From NCBI RefSeq assembly GCF_019747315.1, contig NZ_JAIEQY010000340.1, positions 1 to 39,184 on the forward strand: 39,184 nucleotides of DNA, given 5' to 3'. Positions 18,854-27,266 of the stretch are shown here, one piece after another; the first letter of the stretch is position 1; each line of letters starts with the position of its first letter. Both the position numbers and the translations under genes were made by a program. The notes beneath the pieces are model-generated. The model had not been told where the DNA came from, made no database searches, and saw only the letters and a program-made list of their open reading frames with translations. This stretch comes from Roseococcus sp. (GTDB lineage Bacteria; Pseudomonadota; Alphaproteobacteria; Acetobacterales; Acetobacteraceae).

Positions 18854-18908
18854 CGCGTTCCGTCCTGCCGAGCGAGCGAAGCGAGGGAGATAAGCAGGCC
18901 GGACATAT

Positions 18909-20006
18909 TCACCTTCGCGATTCGAAATCAATGCGCGGGTCCACCAGCGTATAGGTGAAGTCGCTGACAATCTGCATGACCAGCCCCAGCAGCGTGAAGA
19001 TGTAGAGCGTGCCGAACATCACCGTGTAGTCCCGCCGGATCGCCGCCTCGAAGCCCAGCAGACCCAGCCCATCCAGCGAGAAGATGATCTCCACCAGCAG
19101 CGCGCCGGTGAAGAGGATGCCGATGAAGGCCGCCGGAAACCCCGCGATGATGATGAGCATCGCGTTGCGGAACACATGGCCGTAGAGCACGCGCTGCTCG
19201 CCCGCCCCCTTGGCGCGCGCCGTCACCACATATTGCTTGTTGATCTCCTCCAGGAAGGAGTTCTTCGTCAGCATGGTCAGCCCCGCGAAGCCGCCGATCA
19301 CCAAGGTCAGCGTCGGCAGGAACACATGCCAGGCGTAATCCGCGGCCCGCTCCCAGAAGGGCCAGGTCTCGCTGCCCGAGGTCGCCAGCCCACGCAGCGG
19401 AAACCACTGCACGAAGCTGCCGCCGGCAAACAGCACCACCAGCAGGATGGCGAAGAGAAACCCCGGGATCGCATAGCCCACCAGCACCACGGCACTGCTC
19501 GCCAGATCGAACCGCGTGCCATCCTTCACCGCCTTGCGGATGCCGAGCGGAATGGAGATCAGGTAGATGATCAGCGTGGACCAGAGCCCGAGCGAGATGG
19601 AGACCGGCAGCTTCTCCATCACCAGGTCCCAGACCGGCCGGTCCCGGAACAGCGACCGGCCGAGGTCGAAGCGCATATAGCCCCAGAGCATCTCGCCGAA
19701 GCGCACATGCGCCGGCTTGTCGAAGCCGAAGGCGCGCTCGATCTCGCGCACCACTTCGGGGTCCAGGCCCCGCGCGCCGCGATACTGCGAACCCCCGCCC
19801 TCGGCCGTGGAAGCCGCCTGCGGCCGCGTCTCGTTGTTCCCCTCGCCGGTCAGGCGGCCCATCGTGTCACCCTGGCCGCGAATCTCGGCGATCATCTGCT
19901 CGACCGGACCACCAGGGGCGAACTGAATCACGGCGAAGTTGATCAGGATGATCCCGAACAAGGTCGGGATCACGAGCAGCAGGCGGCGAAGCAGGTAGCT
20001 GGTCAT
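18909..20006 (-). CDS. yejB: Peptide ABC transporter permease YejB
   Basis: A 365-residue inner-membrane permease with the DppB/OppB-type start ([18 protein letters not shown]). A polar periplasmic insertion follows (about residues 45-95), then the transmembrane bundle with the coupling loop [10 protein letters not shown] near 265-275. The long insertion and the L-D-P-E-V-V-x-x-I-E-x-x-F-G-F-D-K-P stretch are typical of YejB. The start ATG 20006 was chosen; upstream in-frame codons belong to a repeat-filled spacer. The gene ends 55 bp before the DUF3891 gene. Confidence 0.93.
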   Translation of the reverse strand: MTSYLLRRLLLVIPTLFGIILINFAVIQFAPGGPVEQMIAEIRGQGDTMGRLTGEGNNETRPQAASTAEGGGSQYRGARGLDPEVVREIERAFGFDKPAHVRFGEMLWGYMRFDLGRSLFRDRPVWDLVMEKLPVSISLGLWSTLIIYLISIPLGIRKAVKDGTRFDLASSAVVLVGYAIPGFLFAILLVVLFAGGSFVQWFPLRGLATSGSETWPFWERAADYAWHVFLPTLTLVIGGFAGLTMLTKNSFLEEINKQYVVTARAKGAGEQRVLYGHVFRNAMLIIIAGFPAAFIGILFTGALLVEIIFSLDGLGLLGFEAAIRRDYTVMFGTLYIFTLLGLVMQIVSDFTYTLVDPRIDFESRR

Positions 20007-20022
20007 GGGTGGGTGTGCGCCT

Positions 20023-20213
20023 GCGAGGGGGCGCTGCCCCCTCGCGCTCCCCCGCCAGGGATCTTGATCCCTGGACCCTGGAACTTGGTCGCATTCCGGC
20101 GGGGGGGCATGGCGCCCGCGCCATGCCCCCCCGCCGGAATGCGACAAAACTCAAAAGGGGTCCGGGGACCAAAAGTCCCCGGCGGGAGGGTCCGGGAGGG
20201 CAGCGCCCTCCCG
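20023..20213. repeat. Multi-hairpin intergenic region between yejA and yejB
   Basis: Five perfect hairpins fill the spacer. They are GCGAGGGGGC-GCT-GCCCCCTCGC (20023-20045), CCAGGGATC-TT-GATCCCTGG (20055-20074), a palindrome with two 28-bp perfect arms and a 2-nt centre (20088-20145), CCGGGGAC-CAAAA-GTCCCCGG (20162-20182), and CGGGAGGGC-AGC-GCCCTCCCG (20193-20213). The first and last resemble the outer hairpins of the elements at 17998 and 28888. The region lies on the yej transcript and could set the YejA to YejB ratio by stalling or protecting RNA. Confidence 0.8.
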
Positions 20214-20229
20214 CGGTGCGCCCCACCCA

Positions 20230-22059
20230 TCACAGGCTCCGCTTCGCCTCTTGCAGCGCGCGGTCGCGGACGGGGTCGATCCACCAGCTGTCGAAGCCGA
20301 GTGCATATTTCGGGTTGCGTTCCGGCCGGCCGAAGCGGTCCCAGAAGGCGATCCAGAAGGCGCGGTTGTGCCATTGCGGGATGACGAAGTGGTTGTGCAG
20401 CAGCACGCGGTCCAGCGCCCGGGTTCGCGCGATCAGTTCCTCGCGGTCCGGCGCGGTGATCACCTGCTCGACCAGCGCGTCGATCACCGGGTGGCAGATG
20501 CCCGCGATGTTCTGCGAGCCGTTTTCCTGCGCCTTGGCGCAGGTGAAGTAGTCGCGCTGTTCATTGCCCGGCGAGAGCGACTGGCCCATGACGTCCACCG
20601 TCATGTCGTAGTCGAAGGCGTCGGTGCGGACCTGGTATTGCGCCGGGTCCACCGTGCGGACGCGGGCTTCGACGCCCAGGCGCTGCAGCCATTGCACATA
20701 GGGCAGGGCGACGCGCTCGAAGCTCGCGCCATTCAGCAGGATCTCGAATTCGAAGCGCTGCCCCTGGGCGTTCACCAGGCGCCGGTCGCGGATGGTCCAG
20801 CCGGCCTGGCGCATGAGGTCGAGCGCGCGGCGCAGCCCGTCACGGTTGTTGCCGCTGCCATCGGTGGTGGGCAGGCGCAGCTCGCTGGTGAAGACGGAGG
20901 TGGGAAGCTGCGAGCGGAACGGCTCCAGGATGGCAAGCTCGCGCCCCGTGGGCAGGCCGGAGGAGGCGAGCTCGCTGTTGGAGAAGAAGCTGGTGGTGCG
21001 CGCATAGGCGCCGTTGAAGATGTTGGCGTTCAGCCACTCATAGTCGAAGACCTGCATCAGCGCCTCGCGCACGCGCGCATCCTGGAACAGGGGGCGGCGG
21101 AGGTTCATCACGAAGGCCTGCATGCCCGTCGGCAGTTGGTGGCGGATTTCGTCGCGCTTGACGAGGCCGCGGCGTACGGCCGGAAAGTCATAGCCCGTCG
21201 CCCAGTTGCGGGCGATGTTCTCCGTGCGGAAGTCGATCTGCCCGGCCTTGAAGGCCTCGAAGGCGACGGTGACGTCGCGGAAATACTCGTAGCGCATCAC
21301 GCCGAAATTCTGCGTTCCGCGCCGGGTGTTGAGGTTCACGGCCCAATAGTCGGGCACGCGCCGATAGGCGATGCTGCGGCCGGATTCGAAGCGATCGATG
21401 CGATAGGGGCCGGAGCCGAGCGGGATGTCGAGCGTGGGGCGCGCGAAGTCGCGGCCTTCCCAGAAATGCTTGGGCAGGATGTTCATCTGGCCGAGGATCA
21501 GCGCCAGCTCGCGGTTCTCATTCGTGCGGAAGCGGAAGGTGACGCGGCGCGGGCTGTCCACCACCACCTCGGCCACATCGCCCCAATAGGCGCGGTAGAA
21601 GGGGCGGCCCTGGGTGCGGAGCGTGTTGAAGGTCCAGGCCACGTCCTCGGCGGTGATCGGCCGGCCATCATGCCAGCGCGCGCTCTCGCGCAACTCGAAG
21701 GAGACGCCCATGCGGTCGGCCGGGATTTCCACGATCTCGGCCAGATGCGCGTATTCGGTGGAGGCCTCGTCCGCGCTTTCCATCAGCAGGCTGTCATAGA
21801 GGTTGTTGAGGCCGACCGCCGCCGTGCCGCGCAGGATGAACTGGTTGAAGCTGTCATAGCTGCCGAGTGCCGTCAGCGCGATCTCGCCGCCCTTGGGCGC
21901 ATCCGGGTTCACCCAGGGGAAATGCGGAAAATCCACGGGCAGCGCGGGCTCGCCCAGCAGGGAGAGCGCATGGGTGCGGATCGGCGGCGCGGTTTGCGCC
22001 ACGGCCGAGAAGGAGACCAGCCCGAAGCCGGCAGCGAAGAGGTCACGGCGTTGCATCAT
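20230..22059 (-). CDS. yejA: Peptide ABC transporter substrate-binding protein YejA
   Basis: A 609-residue extracellular solute-binding protein of family 5, with a signal peptide (M-M-Q-R-R-D-L-F-A-A-G-F-G, cleaved near A-V-A-Q). The mature part has H-A-L-S-L-L-G-E-P-A-L-P near the start and the G-S-Y-D-S-F-N family segment near residue 67, then the long peptide-binding domain, with R-V-P-D-Y-W-A-V in the middle. Length about 600 matches YejA. The start is ATG 22059 or 22056. No strong ribosome binding site is visible, but the gene lies 44 bp after hisN on the same strand. Confidence 0.93.
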   Translation of the reverse strand: MMQRRDLFAAGFGLVSFSAVAQTAPPIRTHALSLLGEPALPVDFPHFPWVNPDAPKGGEIALTALGSYDSFNQFILRGTAAVGLNNLYDSLLMESADEASTEYAHLAEIVEIPADRMGVSFELRESARWHDGRPITAEDVAWTFNTLRTQGRPFYRAYWGDVAEVVVDSPRRVTFRFRTNENRELALILGQMNILPKHFWEGRDFARPTLDIPLGSGPYRIDRFESGRSIAYRRVPDYWAVNLNTRRGTQNFGVMRYEYFRDVTVAFEAFKAGQIDFRTENIARNWATGYDFPAVRRGLVKRDEIRHQLPTGMQAFVMNLRRPLFQDARVREALMQVFDYEWLNANIFNGAYARTTSFFSNSELASSGLPTGRELAILEPFRSQLPTSVFTSELRLPTTDGSGNNRDGLRRALDLMRQAGWTIRDRRLVNAQGQRFEFEILLNGASFERVALPYVQWLQRLGVEARVRTVDPAQYQVRTDAFDYDMTVDVMGQSLSPGNEQRDYFTCAKAQENGSQNIAGICHPVIDALVEQVITAPDREELIARTRALDRVLLHNHFVIPQWHNRAFWIAFWDRFGRPERNPKYALGFDSWWIDPVRDRALQEAKRSL

Positions 22060-22103
22060 GCGGGAGAGATTGGGGGTGCCGGGCGTCCAGGGCAACCGGC
22101 AAG

Positions 22104-22898
22104 TCAGCCGAGCAGCGAAACGATCTCGGGCAGCAGCGCGGCATCACCCACGGCGATGACCTCGCCCGGGCTGTCCAGCGTGAGCGCCTGGCCCTGCCAA
22201 TCCGTCATGCGCCCGCCCGCGCCTTCAATCACGGGGACCAGCGCCGCCCAGTCCCAGGGCTTGAGCGTGCCCTCGACCACGGCATCGACGAGGCCCAGCG
22301 CGATCAGCCCATAGGCGTAGCAATCCCCGCCCCAGGTCACGCGGCGCGCGGCCTTCCGCACGCGCTCGAAGCGGGCGCTGCCTTCGGCGTCGAAGATTTC
22401 GGGCGAGGTGCAGGAGAGTTCGGCGGTGGCGAGACTTGGGCAGGGGCGGCAGGCGGCCATGCCCCCCATGGGGCTCTGGAACCGCGTGGGCTGGCCGGCC
22501 ACGCCGATCCAGCGCTCGCGCGTCACGGGCTGGTCGATCAGGCCCAGCACGGGTTTGCCCCGGTGCAGCAGGCCGATCAGCGTGCCGAAGAGCGGGCGGC
22601 CCGTCAGGAAGGCGCGCGTGCCATCAATGGGGTCAAGCACCCAGAGATATTCGGCGTCGCCGCGCTCCGTGCCGTATTCCTCGCCCATGATGCCATGGGT
22701 CGGGAAACGCTCGGTGAGGAAGGCGCGCAGCGCGCGTTCGGCGGCGCGATCAGCCTCGGTGACGGGCGAGGCGTCGCCCTTGGCTTCCACCAGCAGGGCG
22801 GATCGGAAGAGCGGGCGGATGATGCCGCCCGCCAGATCGGCCGCCGCCTCGGCGGCCGCGACGAGGTCCGGGCTGATCAGGCCCGAGGCTTCCGCCAC
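22104..22898 (-). CDS. hisN: Histidinol-phosphatase, inositol monophosphatase type
   Basis: A 264-residue magnesium-dependent phosphatase of the IMPase fold. The metal-binding motifs are visible: G-E-E-Y-G near residues 71-75, L-D-P-I-D-G-T-R near 87-94, and K-P-W-D-W-A-A near 210-217. The last two are typical of HisN-type phosphatases, which remove phosphate from histidinol phosphate. The start is GTG 22898 with no strong ribosome binding site. It lies 14 bp after the cytochrome c gene, and yejA follows. An inositol-1-phosphatase or other sugar-phosphatase role cannot be excluded by sequence alone. Confidence 0.87.
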   Translation of the reverse strand: MAEASGLISPDLVAAAEAAADLAGGIIRPLFRSALLVEAKGDASPVTEADRAAERALRAFLTERFPTHGIMGEEYGTERGDAEYLWVLDPIDGTRAFLTGRPLFGTLIGLLHRGKPVLGLIDQPVTRERWIGVAGQPTRFQSPMGGMAACRPCPSLATAELSCTSPEIFDAEGSARFERVRKAARRVTWGGDCYAYGLIALGLVDAVVEGTLKPWDWAALVPVIEGAGGRMTDWQGQALTLDSPGEVIAVGDAALLPEIVSLLG

Positions 22899-22912
22899 TT
22901 CGCGGAAGCCGC

Positions 22913-23452
22913 TTATGGAAGCGGCGCCGGGTTGGCGGAGAGCGTCCGCAGGAAGGCGATCACATCCGCGCGCTGCGCCGTATTGGCCAGGCCCGCGAAG
23001 CCCATGCGCGTGCCGGGCATGGCGCGGTTGGGGGCGGCGATGAAGGCGTTCAGCGCCTCGTAATCCCAGGGCTTGTCGGCCAGGGCGCGGTTGGCCGCGC
23101 TGTAGTTGAAGCCCGCCTGGTGCGCGTGCTTATTGTTCACGATATTCCAGAGATTCGGGCCCACGCCCGCGCGGCCGCCATCATTCAGGGTATGGCAGGA
23201 GGCGCAGAGCCGGCCGGTCAGCGCCCGGCCATTATCCACATTCGCGGCGGCCAGCAGCGGCCCGATCGGGTCCACCGCCGGCGCGGCCGGGGCCGCGGGG
23301 GCGGCGGCGGTCTGCGGCGTGGCGCCGATGCTGATGGCCGAGCGCTCCAGCTTGTGCGGGTGCACGATAAGTCCGCCGATCACGCCGGCGCTCATGAAGG
23401 TCACGCCGGCCGTCAGGACGGCCGCGAAAATCTTATTGGCTTCCAGGCTCAT
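22913..23452 (-). CDS. Membrane-anchored cytochrome c (CycM-like)
   Basis: A 179-residue protein with one N-terminal transmembrane anchor (about residues 8-30), an alanine/proline-rich linker (about 45-65), and a class I cytochrome c domain with a single C-A-S-C-H heme site (about residues 83-87). The axial methionine lies in M-P-G-T-R-M-G-F-A near 145-153. It acts on the periplasmic face of the inner membrane and likely shuttles electrons between the bc1 complex and a terminal oxidase, as in CycM. The ATG 23452 start is preceded by AAGGG. It begins a nine-gene minus-strand run and is divergent from kdsB. Confidence 0.93.
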   Translation of the reverse strand: MSLEANKIFAAVLTAGVTFMSAGVIGGLIVHPHKLERSAISIGATPQTAAAPAAPAAPAVDPIGPLLAAANVDNGRALTGRLCASCHTLNDGGRAGVGPNLWNIVNNKHAHQAGFNYSAANRALADKPWDYEALNAFIAAPNRAMPGTRMGFAGLANTAQRADVIAFLRTLSANPAPLP

Positions 23453-23595
23453 GCCAAGCTTACCCTTCTCAACGACCGGCGGGCTTGGGCACCGTTTGCG
23501 CGATGCCCTGCCCTGACTTATTCGTAGCCCTCAATACAGGCGGTGCTGCGCCGCATCAACCGCCCCCCGGCCTCGTTTCACCTTCGGATTTGCGT

Positions 23596-24339
23596 GTGAA
23601 CCCCATCATCATCATTCCGGCGCGCATGGCGGCCACGCGGCTGCCCGGCAAACCCCTGGCCGAGATCGCCGGTCGGCCCATGATATTGCATGTTCTGGAC
23701 CGTGCGCGGGAGGCCGGGATCGGCCCCGTCGCCGTCGCCGCGGGCGAGCCCGAGATCGTCGCCGCCGTGGAAGCCGCCGGTGGCCGGGCCGTGCTGGTGG
23801 CGGATGACGTCCCCAGCGGCACGGACCGCATCCACCGCGCGCTGGCCCAACTCGACCCCTTCGGCGCGCATGACGTGGTGGTGAACCTGCAAGGGGATTT
23901 CCCGACGCTGGAGCCCAACCTCCTCTGGTCCGTTCTCAAGCCCCTGGCTGACAAGGCAACCGATATCGGCACGCTGGTCTGCCCCATCGCCAATGAGGAA
24001 GAGGCCAGCACCGCCTCCTTCGTGAAGGCGGCCTGCGCCTTTCCGGAGGGGGTGGAGGTGGCGCCGGCGCTGTATTTCAGCCGCAACCCCCTTCCCTGGG
24101 GCGAGGGGCCGCGGTGGCACCATATCGGCGTCTATGCCTATCGCCGCCCGGCGCTGGACCGCTTCGTGCGCCTGCCGGAATCGCCGCTGGAGCAGCGCGA
24201 GAAGCTGGAACAATTGCGCGCGCTGGAGGCCGGCATGCGAATCGGCGCCGCGCGGATCGAACACGGCCCCTTCGGCGTGGACACGCCCGAGGATCTTGAA
24301 CGCGCGCGCCGGATCCTGGCCAGCCGCATCTTGGAGTGA
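23596..24339 (+). CDS. kdsB: 3-deoxy-manno-octulosonate cytidylyltransferase KdsB
   Basis: A 247-residue cytoplasmic enzyme that makes CMP-Kdo for lipopolysaccharide. The nucleotide-binding start P-I-I-I-I-P-A-R-M-A-A-T-R-L-P-G-K-P-L is canonical, followed by V-N-L-Q-G-D-F-P near 97-104 and H-I-G-V-Y-A-Y-R-R near 176-184. The GTG start at 23596 was chosen because it gives the usual KdsB N-terminus; the longer frame upstream has no homologous look. It is followed by pheA with only two bases between stop and start. Confidence 0.95.
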   Translation: MNPIIIIPARMAATRLPGKPLAEIAGRPMILHVLDRAREAGIGPVAVAAGEPEIVAAVEAAGGRAVLVADDVPSGTDRIHRALAQLDPFGAHDVVVNLQGDFPTLEPNLLWSVLKPLADKATDIGTLVCPIANEEEASTASFVKAACAFPEGVEVAPALYFSRNPLPWGEGPRWHHIGVYAYRRPALDRFVRLPESPLEQREKLEQLRALEAGMRIGAARIEHGPFGVDTPEDLERARRILASRILE

Positions 24340-24341
24340 CC

Positions 24342-25193
24342 ATGCACAACACCATCGCCTTCCAGGGCGTCCCCGGCGCCTATTCGGACCTGGCCTGCCG
24401 CCACGCCTATCCCGGCTGGACCACCCTGCCCTGCCCGAGCTTCGAGGCCGCGATGGCCGCCGTGCGCGATGGCCGCGCGGCACTCGCCATGCTGCCCTGC
24501 GAGAACAGCCTGGCCGGCCGCGTGCCGGATATCCACCGCCTGCTGCCCGAATCCGGCCTTTCGGTGATCGGCGAGCATTTCGAGCGGGTGGAGCATTGCC
24601 TCCTCGCCCGCCCGGGCGCGAAGCTGGAAGGCATCCGCCGTGCCCATAGCCACCCCATGGCGCTGGGCCAGGTGCTGAAGGTCATCAAGGAGCTGGATCT
24701 CACCCCCGTGATCCAGGCCGATACCGCCGGCGCCGCCGAGATCATCGCCCGCGAGGGCACGATGGAGGATGCCGCCGTGGCCAGCGCCCTGGCCGCCGAG
24801 GTCTATGGCCTGGAGATCCTGCGCCGCAATGTCGAGGACGCGCTGCACAACACCACGCGCTTCTACGTCATGTCCCGCGAGCGCAAGCTGCCGCCCCCGC
24901 AGGATATCCCGCACCCGGTCACGACCTTCGTGTTCCGCGTCCGCAACATGCCGGCCGCGCTCTATAAGGCGCTGGGCGGCTTTGCCACCAATGGCGTGAA
25001 CATGACGAAGCTCGAATCCTACATGCTGGACGGCGCCTTCACCGCCACCCAGTTCCTCTGCGACGTGGATGGCCATCCGGACGAGCCGAACCTGTTCCGC
25101 GCGCTGGAGGAGCTGCGCTATTTCTCGCGCGAGCTGCGGGTGCTGGGCACCTATCCCGCCAGCCCCTTCCGCCTGGCGCAGGAGGGGCGGTAG
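24342..25193 (+). CDS. pheA: Prephenate dehydratase
   Basis: A 283-residue enzyme that converts prephenate to phenylpyruvate for phenylalanine synthesis. The dehydratase domain (1-180) shows A-F-Q-G-V-P-G-A-Y-S-D near 5-15, P-C-E-N-S-L-A-G near 51-58 and the catalytic T-T-R-F segment near 170. The ACT regulatory domain follows (about 190-270), with the L-E-S-Y segment where phenylalanine binds in related enzymes. There is no chorismate mutase domain, so it is the single-function type. ATG 24342 is preferred over GTG 24336, with GGAG five bases upstream. Confidence 0.96.
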   Translation: MHNTIAFQGVPGAYSDLACRHAYPGWTTLPCPSFEAAMAAVRDGRAALAMLPCENSLAGRVPDIHRLLPESGLSVIGEHFERVEHCLLARPGAKLEGIRRAHSHPMALGQVLKVIKELDLTPVIQADTAGAAEIIAREGTMEDAAVASALAAEVYGLEILRRNVEDALHNTTRFYVMSRERKLPPPQDIPHPVTTFVFRVRNMPAALYKALGGFATNGVNMTKLESYMLDGAFTATQFLCDVDGHPDEPNLFRALEELRYFSRELRVLGTYPASPFRLAQEGR

Positions 25194-25261
25194 CGGCGCC
25201 TTGCCACCTTACGGCCTTACCATCTTACCGTCGGGGCCTTTGGTGTTTTGGGACAAATGGG

Positions 25262-25277
25262 TGTGACCGTTGTCACA
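25262..25277. promoter_or_regulatory. Perfect CRP/FNR-type dyad TGTGA-N6-TCACA
   Basis: TGTGACCGTTGTCACA matches the CRP half-site consensus on both sides, with the flanking G and C extending the palindrome to 18 bp. Known: CRP-family sites have this form. It lies in the 231-bp gap between two convergent genes, so it is not an obvious promoter site of an annotated gene. As an exact palindrome it might also be a small hairpin. Confidence 0.45.
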
Positions 25278-25332
25278 CGAGCGCGGCGCCCGCGTCCCGG
25301 CTGGCGCGGCATGATCTGGAGAGGGTTCGGAA

Positions 25333-25364
25333 CCACCCGGGCCGCAAGGGCGCCAACCGGGTGG
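25333..25364. other. GC-rich hairpin in a convergent intergenic region (possible small RNA part)
   Basis: CCACCCGG (25333-25340) pairs perfectly with CCGGGTGG (25357-25364) around a 16-nt loop that itself contains GCC-GCAA-GGGC. No T-run follows directly. Together with the upstream dyad at 25262 it suggests a transcribed non-coding unit, but no known RNA family was recognised and it may only be a terminator for pheA. Confidence 0.35.
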
Positions 25365-25424
25365 ATAAAGCCGCATTAGTCACATATTCCTAGGCCGAAA
25401 GTCAAGGCTGGCGGCGGCTTCCCC

Positions 25425-26099
25425 TCAATCCGGCAGCCGCCCGAACAGCCCATGATCCAGCGACGTCCGATAGACCCGCGCGGCAAAGTCCTCCGCCATC
25501 GCCGCCGCGCGCAGCGCCACCACATCCGGCTCCATCAGCGGCGTCAGCGGCGGCAGGAAACGCGGTGTCTCCTTGATCGGCGCGGGGCGGCCCAGCAGCG
25601 CCTCGATCACCTCATCCGTCACGGGCGCCACGGCGCCGCAGGTCATCTCGAAGCCGTCCAGGCGCATCAGCCGCCCGGCGAAGCCGCAGCCCTGCACCTC
25701 CTCGCGCGCCAGCACCTGGTCCTGAATGTGCAGGCTGGTGCCGCGCAGCAGATCCTCGGCCATGATCCCGCCCTCCGGGTGGGGGGCGCCCACGCGAAAG
25801 AGGGTGAAGGGCGCGTGCGACAGCGCCGCCAGCACCCGCGCATCATCGCTGCCCTCCGGGTAATCGCCGGCCTTGGCCTCGCGGTCCAGCGCGCGGGTGT
25901 GGCCGCCGACCGGGCCCAGGATGGCGAGGTCCAACACCAGGAAGAATTGCGCCTCATTGGTGAACTTCACCTCCTTGCCGCGCCAGAGGCCCAGCGCCCG
26001 CGCCTGGCTGGCGGCCGAGGCCTGGGGGATGCGCTTCCCCGCGGCCGTGATTACGCGCTCCCGCGCGGCGCGGTGGATCTCGTAGGCCGTGCTGCTCAT
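25425..26099 (-). CDS. Hypothetical protein downstream of an Ldh2-type dehydrogenase
   Basis: A 224-residue soluble protein that is not recognised. It begins M-S-S-T-A-Y-E-I-H-R-A-A-R-E-R-V, continues through a G-K-E-V-K-F-T-N-E-A-Q-F-F segment (about 43-55) and a G-F-E-M-T-C-G stretch near 150-156, and ends L-D-H-G-L-F-G-R-L-P-D. No signal peptide or membrane segment. The start ATG 26099 lies one base after the stop of the dehydrogenase gene, with GGGAA about eight bases upstream, so the two are coupled. It may process the same substrate. Confidence 0.75.
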   Translation of the reverse strand: MSSTAYEIHRAARERVITAAGKRIPQASAASQARALGLWRGKEVKFTNEAQFFLVLDLAILGPVGGHTRALDREAKAGDYPEGSDDARVLAALSHAPFTLFRVGAPHPEGGIMAEDLLRGTSLHIQDQVLAREEVQGCGFAGRLMRLDGFEMTCGAVAPVTDEVIEALLGRPAPIKETPRFLPPLTPLMEPDVVALRAAAMAEDFAARVYRTSLDHGLFGRLPD

Positions 26100-26100
26100 C

Positions 26101-27195
26101 CTAGATTCCCTGCGGGCCGTTGATCCCGAGCGAGGCGGCGGTGTCGAGGATGCCCTGCCAGGCATCGCGCGAGAGCGGCAGGCCGGTCACGCGGCGCTGC
26201 GCGCGGCGTTCATTCTCTGGGTCGCCCGGCGCCATGATCGGCGCGTCCGGGTCGGCCGGGCGGCAGGATTTCACCCAGGCGATGTAGTCCTGCGCGGCCT
26301 GGTGGAAGGCGCCCTCATCGGCGAAATGCGCGGGCGAGAGATAGATGGAGAGCATGCCGTTCGCGATCCGCGCGCGCTCGGTGATGGGGCCGGAGCAGCC
26401 GCCGCCCGTCAGCGCGCCCGCCAGCAATTCGCACATGAAGGCGAGGCCCGAGCCCTTGTGGTCGCCGAAGGCGCGGATCGCCCCCGTGCCGCCCGCCGCA
26501 TTGCGCGGACCCACCGGCGCATAGTCGCCATAGAGGGTGTGCGGATCGCCCGACATCTGGCCATCGGCCGTGATCAGCGCGTTCTCCGGCAGCGCCTTGC
26601 CGCCATTGGAAGCGACCAGCACCTTGCCCTCGGCCACGAAGGAGGTGGCGAAATCCAGGATCACCGGGCCTGACGGCAAGGGCACGCCGACGCAGAAGGG
26701 CGCGGTGGAGAAGCGCCGCTCCGTGCCGCCGAAGGGTGCCACCAGCACCGAGCCGGCCACGTTCACGAAATGGATGGAGATCAGCCCCTGCGCCGTCGCC
26801 ATCTCGGCATAGTCGCCGGTGCGGCCGATATGGCCGGCATTGCGCAGGCCCACGATGCAGGCGCCGTTCTGGGCGGCGCGCGCGATGCCGAGCTCGGTCG
26901 CCTGCTGCGCCACCGTCTGGCCGAAGCCGAACTTGCCGTCGAGCAGCACGAAGGCGCCGCCATCGGTGACGACCTCCACCTCCTGCCCGGCCAGCACGAA
27001 GCCGGCCTTCTGCCACTCGACGTAGCGCGGCACGCGCACCACGCCGTGGCTGTCATGCCCCGCGAGATTGGCACCGACCAGGTGGTTGGAGATCCGTGCC
27101 GCCTCATGGGCCGTGCAGCCCGAGGCGGTGAAGATGCGGGTGACGAAGCTCTCAAGCTCGGCTTCGGGGATGTAGACGTAGTCTGGCTCGGCCAT
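26101..27195 (-). CDS. Malate/L-lactate/ureidoglycolate dehydrogenase family (Ldh2) oxidoreductase
   Basis: A 364-residue NAD(P)-dependent dehydrogenase of the Ldh2 fold, unrelated to classical Rossmann malate dehydrogenases. The family segments H-D-S-H-G-V-V-R-V-P-R-Y near 47-58, G-L-R-N-A-G-H-I-G-R near 116-125 and D-H-K-G-S-G-L-A near 247-254 are present; the histidine in the H-D-S-H-G segment is in the active site of relatives. The substrate cannot be chosen between malate, lactate, ureidoglycolate or another 2-hydroxy acid. The start ATG 27195 has GGAGGAAA seven bases upstream. It lies downstream of an ABC transporter operon on the same strand. Confidence 0.9.
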   Translation of the reverse strand: MAEPDYVYIPEAELESFVTRIFTASGCTAHEAARISNHLVGANLAGHDSHGVVRVPRYVEWQKAGFVLAGQEVEVVTDGGAFVLLDGKFGFGQTVAQQATELGIARAAQNGACIVGLRNAGHIGRTGDYAEMATAQGLISIHFVNVAGSVLVAPFGGTERRFSTAPFCVGVPLPSGPVILDFATSFVAEGKVLVASNGGKALPENALITADGQMSGDPHTLYGDYAPVGPRNAAGGTGAIRAFGDHKGSGLAFMCELLAGALTGGGCSGPITERARIANGMLSIYLSPAHFADEGAFHQAAQDYIAWVKSCRPADPDAPIMAPGDPENERRAQRRVTGLPLSRDAWQGILDTAASLGINGPQGI

Positions 27196-27266
27196 GGCGG
27201 TTTCCTCCGGTCGGGGAAGAAACTGCCCCTGGCCGGGCATCGCGTCCAGACCCGTCTACGCCCCTA

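Noticed and set aside
18871-18886. GCGAGCGAAGCGAG motif upstream of the DUF3891 start as a mobile-element end
   Set aside because: Such short GAGCGAAGCGAG palindromes are common in GC-rich genomes, and there is no partner end or duplication nearby.
20251-22314. A 687-codon open frame on the plus strand opposite yejA and hisN
   Set aside because: It is antisense to yejA, whose binding-protein features are unmistakable, and has no recognisable domain.
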